From Roseicyclus persicicus (lineage in GTDB: Bacteria; Pseudomonadota; Alphaproteobacteria; Rhodobacterales; Rhodobacteraceae): a DNA stretch of 64,000 nt. The stretch spans positions 186,001 to 250,000 of the forward strand of contig NZ_JAAZQQ010000005.1 of NCBI RefSeq assembly GCF_012395815.1, given 5' to 3'. Shown in pieces: positions 59,461 to 64,000 of the stretch (position 1 is its first letter; each line of letters starts with the position of its first letter). The notes beneath the pieces were generated by a model. The model had not been told where the DNA came from, made no database searches, and saw only the letters and a program-made list of their open reading frames with translations. A program made the position numbers and the translations under genes.

Positions 59461-60933
59461 ATGGATGCCCTCCCCCGCCACCCGTTCGACCCCCGTGACG
59501 ACGACAAGCTGCGCGAGGAATGCGGCGTGTTCGGCGTGATCGGCGTGGCCGACGCGGCGAATTTCGTGGCCCTGGGCCTGCACGCGCTCCAGCACCGGGG
59601 GCAGGAGGCGGGCGGGATCGTGTCCTACGACCCGGTGCAGGGCTTCAACTCGGCCCGCCGCTTCGGCTACGTCCGCGACAACTTCACCAAGCAGTCGCTG
59701 ATGGAAACGCTGCCGGGCGAGCTGGCGATCGGGCATGTGCGCTATTCCACCGCCGGGTCCAAGGGCAACACCCAGATCCGCGACGTGCAGCCCTTCTTCG
59801 GCGAATTCGCCATGGGCGGGGCCGCCATCGCGCACAACGGCAACCTCGTGAACGCCGACGAGCTGCGCCGCGAGCTGATCGAGCGCGGCTCGATCTTCCA
59901 GTCCTCGTCTGACAGCGAATGCATCATCCACCTGATGGCCCGCAGCCTGCAGCGCACCATCCCCGAGCGGATGAAGGACGCGCTGCGCCGGGTCGAGGGC
60001 GCGTTTTCCGTCGTCGCCATGACGCGGACCAAGCTGATCGGCGTGCGCGACCCGCTGGGCGTGCGGCCGCTGGTGCTGGGCCGGGTGGGCGACGGCTATG
60101 TCCTCAGCTCCGAGACCTGCGCGCTCGACATCATCGGGGCCGAGTTCCTGCGCGAGGTCGAACCGGGCGAGATGGTGGTCATCACCGGCACCACGGTCGA
60201 AAGCTTCAAGCCCTTCGAGCCCAAGCGCCCGCGCTTCTGCATCTTCGAGCATGTCTATTTCTCGCGCCCCGATTCGATCATCGGCGGCCGGTCGGTCTAC
60301 GAGACGCGCCGCCAGATCGGGGTGGAACTGGCCCGCGAGGCGCCCGTCGAGGCCGACCTGGTGTGCCCGGTGCCCGACAGCGGCACGCCGGCCGCCATCG
60401 GCTATGCCCATGAAAGCGGCATCCCCTTCGGCATGGGGATCATACGCAACCAGTACATGGGCCGCACCTTCATCGAGCCGACCGAGCAGATCCGCAACAT
60501 GGGCGTCCGGCTCAAGCTGAACGTCAACCGCGCGCTGATCCGCGGCAAGCGGGTGATCCTGGTCGACGACAGCGTGGTGCGCGGCACCACCTCCCGCAAG
60601 ATCAAGGAGATGATCCTCGATGCCGGCGCGGCCGAGGTGCATTTCCGCATCGCCAGCCCGCCGACCGCCTGGCCCTGCTTCTACGGGGTCGACACGCCCG
60701 AGCGCGAAAAGCTGCTGGCCGCCACCATGACCGAGACCGAGATGCAGCATCATCTGGGCGTCGCCTCGCTGCGCTTCGTGTCGCTCGACGGGCTCTACCG
60801 CGCGGTCGGCGTGGCGCAGGGCCGCGACGCGCGGCAACCTGCCTATTGCGACGCCTGCTTCTCGGGCGATTATCCGGTGAAACCGACCGACATGGTCGCC
60901 AAGGGATTCAAGCTGGCAGAACCGGCCGAGTGA
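59461..60933 (+). CDS. purF: Amidophosphoribosyltransferase PurF
   Basis: 490 residues. The first committed step of purine synthesis. A propeptide of about 20 residues (MDALPRHPFDPRDDDKLREE) precedes the catalytic Cys in CGVFGVIGVADAANF, as in the processed enzyme type. The glutaminase domain has GHVRYSTAGSKGNTQ; the PRPP site is RVILVDDSVVRGTTSRKI; CDACFSGDYP near the end suggests an iron-sulfur Cys. The ATG at 59461 is preferred. Confidence 0.95.
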   Translation: MDALPRHPFDPRDDDKLREECGVFGVIGVADAANFVALGLHALQHRGQEAGGIVSYDPVQGFNSARRFGYVRDNFTKQSLMETLPGELAIGHVRYSTAGSKGNTQIRDVQPFFGEFAMGGAAIAHNGNLVNADELRRELIERGSIFQSSSDSECIIHLMARSLQRTIPERMKDALRRVEGAFSVVAMTRTKLIGVRDPLGVRPLVLGRVGDGYVLSSETCALDIIGAEFLREVEPGEMVVITGTTVESFKPFEPKRPRFCIFEHVYFSRPDSIIGGRSVYETRRQIGVELAREAPVEADLVCPVPDSGTPAAIGYAHESGIPFGMGIIRNQYMGRTFIEPTEQIRNMGVRLKLNVNRALIRGKRVILVDDSVVRGTTSRKIKEMILDAGAAEVHFRIASPPTAWPCFYGVDTPEREKLLAATMTETEMQHHLGVASLRFVSLDGLYRAVGVAQGRDARQPAYCDACFSGDYPVKPTDMVAKGFKLAEPAE

Positions 60934-61538
60934 TGCTCAAGCTCTTCCGCCGCTCCAAGGCCCCCAAGCCCATCTCCGAGGCGGAGCTGGCCCGGCGCCT
61001 CACCGCCCCCGGCTACCGCTGCGCCTGCTGCGGCGAGGTGTGGGATGCCGCCAACGCCGTCCGCCTGCGCCCCTTCGGCTGGGCGCACCCGCCCGCCCCC
61101 CTGCCCGACGAGGCGCTGGACGGTTCGGGCGACGTGGTGACCGAGCGCTACGCCCGCCGCGGCCGCGACCTGCTGGTGCGGGCCAAGCTGCCGATCCCGG
61201 TCCGGGGCACCGACGAACACGTGTTCCTGCAGGTCTGGGCCAACCTGTCGACCGGGGATTTCGCGCGCTTCCGCTCGGCGCAGGGGCGCGGCGACGCGGA
61301 CCGTCTGGGCGACCTGTTCGCCTGGCTCTATTCCCGGGTGCCGGCCGCGTCGGGGCCGGTGCTGTCCAAGGGGGTGATCGTGCCCGTCGCGGGCGGCGGG
61401 ATGCCGGTCTACTGGATCACCGACCCCAAGCACCCGCTGCTGGCCGCCCAGCAGGACGGCGGCCTGACCGCCCCCGAGATCGCGGCGCTCTACGAGGACC
61501 TGGGCGCGGGCGAACTGCTGCGCCACCTGCGCGCCTGA
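60933..61538 (+). CDS. DUF2199 protein
   Basis: 201 residues. A putative zinc-binding CACCGEVWD near the N-terminus (YRCACCGEVWD), HVFLQVWANLSTGDFARF in the middle, and VYWITDPKHPLLAAQQDGGL near the end match DUF2199. The function is unknown. Its start overlaps the purF stop by one base (TGATG), suggesting the two are co-translated. Confidence 0.75.
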   Translation: MLKLFRRSKAPKPISEAELARRLTAPGYRCACCGEVWDAANAVRLRPFGWAHPPAPLPDEALDGSGDVVTERYARRGRDLLVRAKLPIPVRGTDEHVFLQVWANLSTGDFARFRSAQGRGDADRLGDLFAWLYSRVPAASGPVLSKGVIVPVAGGGMPVYWITDPKHPLLAAQQDGGLTAPEIAALYEDLGAGELLRHLRA

Positions 61539-61557
61539 CACCGCCGCAAAGCAAAAG

Positions 61558-61579
61558 GGCCGCCCCGCAGGACGGCCCC
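61558..61579. terminator. Terminator between DUF2199 gene and bioY
   Basis: GGGCCG and CGGCCC arms with an inner GC pair, between convergent genes. TGTCTTGTCC follows on the plus strand. Confidence 0.65.
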
Positions 61580-61602
61580 CTGTCTTGTCCGGTTGCGCGC
61601 GG

Positions 61603-62199
61603 TCAGGCGCGCTTGCGCAGCGCGGCCCAGGCGCCGGTCACGACCAGCGCGGCGATCACGGCCTTGAGCGCGTCGCCGACCAGGAAGGGCGCGACGAACC
61701 AGGTCCAGTAGTAGCCCGCGTCCTGCGCGACCCAGCCCGCCTCGAGGCCGAAGCCGCCGGCCAGCGCCATCGGCCAGGCCAGGCCCGGCAGGTAGATCAT
61801 CGCTGACAGCGCCAGCGCCACCAGCGCGGTCGACACCACGCCGCGGGCGATGCCCCGCTCGGCGGCCAGGCCCGCGGCCCAGGCCATCGCGACGAAGCCC
61901 AGGAGGAAGCCCGCGGTCGGACCCGCGAAGGCGACGAAGTTCAGGCCACCCGCGAACACCGGCAGGCCCGCCGCGCCCTGCGCGAGGTAGGCGAGCATCG
62001 TGGCCAGCGCCAGCCGGCTGCCGAAGGTGAAGCCCACCAGCAGGATCGCCAGCGTCTGCAGCGTCACCGGGACGGGCCACATCGGCACCGTGATCTGCGC
62101 CGCCACCGCGATGAAGATCGAGCCGGCCAGCACCAGCATCGCCTTCTTCAGCAGGGTCTGGCTGCCCAGTGTCGCGGTCAGGAGAGTGTCGCGGCCCAT
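61603..62199 (-). CDS. bioY: Biotin transporter BioY
   Basis: 198 residues with six predicted membrane helices, the substrate-binding S component of a biotin ECF transporter. ITVPMWPVPVTLQTLAILLV, LALATMLAYLAQGAAGLPVF, NFVAFAGPTAGFLLGFVAMAW and VAPFLVGDALKAVIAALVV are BioY landmarks. The energising BioM/BioN genes are not adjacent; solitary BioY proteins are known. I saw no BioR-type operator in the short divergent gap. Confidence 0.93.
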   Translation of the reverse strand: MGRDTLLTATLGSQTLLKKAMLVLAGSIFIAVAAQITVPMWPVPVTLQTLAILLVGFTFGSRLALATMLAYLAQGAAGLPVFAGGLNFVAFAGPTAGFLLGFVAMAWAAGLAAERGIARGVVSTALVALALSAMIYLPGLAWPMALAGGFGLEAGWVAQDAGYYWTWFVAPFLVGDALKAVIAALVVTGAWAALRKRA

Positions 62200-62325
62200 A
62201 TTCGCCTCCGTGCGTTGGTCCGTATCCGTTGGCACCCGGTATTCCCGCGCGGGGGGCCCAAGTCAAGCGCGCCGCACCGCCGCAGCCCCTTGCGTTCCGG
62301 CGCGCAAGCGGGCAACAGGCGCGCC

Positions 62326-62988
62326 ATGGACAGACCTCTGGACGGACAGATCGCGCTGGTGACGGGCGCCTCCCGCGGGATCGGGGCGGCGAGCGCCGAA
62401 TGGCTGGCCGCGCGCGGCGCCCATGTGGTGGCCGTGGCCCGCACCGTGGGCGGGCTCGAGGAGCTCGACGACCGCATCAAGGCGCAGGGCGGGCAGGCGA
62501 CGCTGGCGCCGATGGACGTGACCGACGAGGGCGCGATGGCGCATCTGTGCCGGTCGATCCACGACCGCTGGGGCCGCGCCGACATCTGGGTCCATTCCGC
62601 GATCCATGTCAGCGCCCTGACGCCCGCGCCGCACATCGCGGCCAAGGATCTGGACAAGGTCATCGCCACCAACATCCGCGCCTTCACGCGGCTGGTGGCC
62701 TTCGTCGAACCGCTGATCGCGCCGTCCGCGAAACCGCGGGCGGTGTTCTTCGACGACGGCTGGGACGACAAGTATGCCGGCGCCTACGCCATGTCCAAGG
62801 CCGCCCAGCGCGCGCTGGTGCAGAGCTGGCAGGCCGAGACGGCGAAGTTCCCGATGCGGGTGCACCTGCTGCGGCCGAACCCGATGCCGACGGCTGTGCG
62901 GGCGCGGTTCTACCCCGGCGAGGACAAGTCGGCGCTGAGCCATCCGCGCGACGAGGCCGCGCGCCTCCTGCCCGTTCTTCTGGACTGA
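62326..62988 (+). CDS. Short-chain dehydrogenase/reductase-like protein
   Basis: 220 residues. Rossmann fold with ALVTGASRGIG and the catalytic YAMSK (YxxxK) in GAYAMSKAAQRALVQ. The position of the usual catalytic Ser, about 13 residues before the Tyr, is occupied by Phe/Asp (RAVFFDDGWDDKYAG), so it may use another mechanism or have lost activity. The ATG at 62326 (MDRPLDGQIALVTGAS) is the family-like start. It is divergent from bioY. Confidence 0.8.
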   Translation: MDRPLDGQIALVTGASRGIGAASAEWLAARGAHVVAVARTVGGLEELDDRIKAQGGQATLAPMDVTDEGAMAHLCRSIHDRWGRADIWVHSAIHVSALTPAPHIAAKDLDKVIATNIRAFTRLVAFVEPLIAPSAKPRAVFFDDGWDDKYAGAYAMSKAAQRALVQSWQAETAKFPMRVHLLRPNPMPTAVRARFYPGEDKSALSHPRDEAARLLPVLLD

Positions 62989-62993
62989 TCAAG

Positions 62994-63084
62994 CCGGAAA
63001 ACCCGAGTTTTCCGGCGCGAAAAGCTGCAGCTTTTCGACCCGCAAACCTGCAGGTTTGCGGCGGTTTCCGCCTCGGAAACCGCC
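62994..63084. terminator. Array of four tandem palindromic hairpins
   Basis: Four hairpins in 91 bases: CCGGAAAAC/GTTTTCCGG (62994-63015), CGAAAAGCTG/CAGCTTTTCG (63018-63037, perfect), CGCAAACCTG/CAGGTTTGCG (63041-63060, perfect), GCGGTTTCCG/CGGAAACCGC (63061-63083). They fill the gap between the convergent dehydrogenase and zapA genes; the likely role is bidirectional termination. Confidence 0.65.
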
Positions 63085-63498
63085 CTACCCCCGCCGCGCC
63101 TCCAGCTCGTCTGCGATGGCCTCGGCGCGGGCGGCCAACTCGGCCAGCCCGTCGGTGAAGCGGTCGGGCAGCTCGGTCCGCGGCCCCGCCTCCTGCAGCT
63201 CGGCGATGCGCCGCGCCCGGTCGGCCAGGCGTTCCTCGGCCGAGGCGAGCGTCTTGTCCTGCGCCTTGATCTTGTCCTGAAGGCCCTTGATCTCGTCCTC
63301 CAGCGCCGCCGTCTTGTCGGCCAGCATCAGCCCCGCCATCAGCAGCATCCGGTCCGCCGGCATCCGCCCGATCTGGCCGAGGATCACGGTGGCCTCGGTG
63401 TCCAGCATCCGGGCCGCGGCGTGCAGGAAGGGCTCCTCGCCCGGCTGGCAGGCGACCGCGAATTCGCGGCCCCCGATCTCGATCCTGACCTCAGGCAT
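63085..63498 (-). CDS. zapA: Cell division protein ZapA
   Basis: 137 residues. VRIEIGGREFAVACQPGEEP starts the ZapA domain; MLDTEATVILGQIGRMPADRMLLMAGLMLADK is the conserved helix region. A coiled coil follows (about 65-110: LEDEIKGLQDKIKAQDKTLA). ZapA stabilises FtsZ filaments at the division site. Its start overlaps the upstream coiled-coil gene's end by about eight bases. Confidence 0.9.
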   Translation of the reverse strand: MPEVRIEIGGREFAVACQPGEEPFLHAAARMLDTEATVILGQIGRMPADRMLLMAGLMLADKTAALEDEIKGLQDKIKAQDKTLASAEERLADRARRIAELQEAGPRTELPDRFTDGLAELAARAEAIADELEARRG

Positions 63499-64000
63499 GT
63501 CCGCCCTCCCCCGCGCCGGGCTGGCCGAGATCGGCCAGGATGCGTTCCAGTTCCGCCGCCTCCGACGCCCGCGCGGCGCGCAGCGCGTCGAGCTCGACCA
63601 CCAGCGCCTTGTTCAGCACCGTGGGGTCGCTGGCCTTCTCGCCCCTGAGCCGGGCGAGGTTCTTGGTCAGCCGCGCGTTGATGACGCGCAGCTCCTTGAT
63701 CTCGGCCCGCAGCGCCATCGCGCGCTCCTCGGGGTCCATGCCCGAGGCGGCCTGCAGTTCCTCGGCGATGTCGCGGGCCTCGTCGCGCTCGGCGATGGCC
63801 TCGGCCCGCTCGGCGCGCAGCCGCGCGACCCGCGCCTCCAGCTCGCCCACCACGCCGCGCAGCCGGTCGGCCTCGGCGCTGTCGGCGGGCGCGGCCTGCG
63901 CCTCGGACAGCCCCGCCTCCAGCGCCGCGATGCGCGCGTCGCGCGCGCCCAGCGTGCGCTCGGCCTCGTCGCGGTCGGCCTGGCGCGCGGCCTCGAGCGC
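63491..64000 (-). CDS. Coiled-coil protein upstream of zapA (partial)
   Basis: The visible 169 codons are the C-terminal part of a protein that runs off the window at 64000. It is nearly all predicted coiled coil, rich in Ala, Glu, Arg and Leu with a heptad pattern (LEARVARLRAERAEAIAERDE, LRAEIKELRVINARLTKNLAR), ending DLGQPGAGEGGHA. Not recognised; its place ahead of zapA suggests a division or envelope partner. The first methionine in this view is not the true start. Confidence 0.7.
   Translation of the reverse strand, partial: ALEAARQADRDEAERTLGARDARIAALEAGLSEAQAAPADSAEADRLRGVVGELEARVARLRAERAEAIAERDEARDIAEELQAASGMDPEERAMALRAEIKELRVINARLTKNLARLRGEKASDPTVLNKALVVELDALRAARASEAAELERILADLGQPGAGEGGHA

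Noticed and set aside
62200-62325. BioR operator upstream of bioY
   Set aside because: No TTATAGATAA-like palindrome is present in the divergent gap.
62994-63084. CRISPR array
   Set aside because: The four palindromes differ from each other and have no spacers of regular size.

Overview
The window is a gene-dense stretch of a high-GC (roughly 70% by eye) alphaproteobacterial chromosome, most likely Rhodobacteraceae (the Rhodobacter/Paracoccus/Roseobacter group). This rests on gene order and family content: the yceD-rpmF-plsX-fabH-ihfA-merR block, a Fur/Mur regulator of alphaproteobacterial type, the cysG-DUF2849-cysI-cysH-DUF934 block, the double-length dCTP deaminase, OlsB, and Rhodobacteraceae-type hypothetical proteins. 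I cannot name the genus. I see no phage, integrase, insertion sequence or CRISPR array. One tRNA (Pro-GGG) is present and there is no rRNA. No gap between genes exceeds 300 bases.

Layout. 1-10.8 kb: the 3' end of selO, three EamA-type transporters (one RarD-like), a Fur/Mur regulator, enolase with a coupled small membrane protein and a haloacid dehalogenase, a histidine kinase, a cupin, anmK and tyrS. 10.8-20 kb: a FemAB/GNAT-like protein, a lipoprotein, OlsB, BamE, the yceD-rpmF-plsX-fabH-ihfA-merR block, tRNA-Pro, dCTP deaminase, and a methyltransferase coupled to a DUF3445 haem protein. 21-28.7 kb: a hydrolase-OsmC fusion, an Lrp regulator divergent from the sulfate-assimilation genes (cysG, DUF2849, cysI, cysH, DUF934), then a ferredoxin-NADP reductase. 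28.7-37.7 kb: an Ala/Glu repeat protein, infC (apparently starting at AUA), a GlxA-type regulator, two subunits of a molybdenum hydroxylase with two maturation genes, two secreted proteins and an unknown conserved protein.

37.7-47.9 kb is the urease locus on the minus strand (ureD, ureA, a small membrane gene, ureB, ureC, ureE, ureF, ureG). It is interrupted twice. Between ureB and ureC lie a Tat-exported cyclase, a carboxymuconolactone decarboxylase-like gene and an opposing dihaem cytochrome c. Between ureC and ureE lie three tandem paralogues of a secreted protein family I do not recognise. I consider this paralogue triplet the best candidate for something undescribed.

48-64 kb: pyrC, pyrE, dnaB and alr; an MlaE/MlaF lipid transporter followed by four small membrane proteins and a PqiA domain protein in one tightly overlapped run; then radA, cvpA, purF, a DUF2199 gene, bioY, a short-chain dehydrogenase, zapA and a coiled-coil gene cut by the window edge.

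Two kinds of non-coding structure recur. One is a short element with core TTCATCTTTCCCCAAATACG at gene ends, plus a longer variant that carries a GGGGGC/GCCCCC hairpin. The other is palindromes with GAAA or AAAA arms, twice in tandem, which probably act as terminators.
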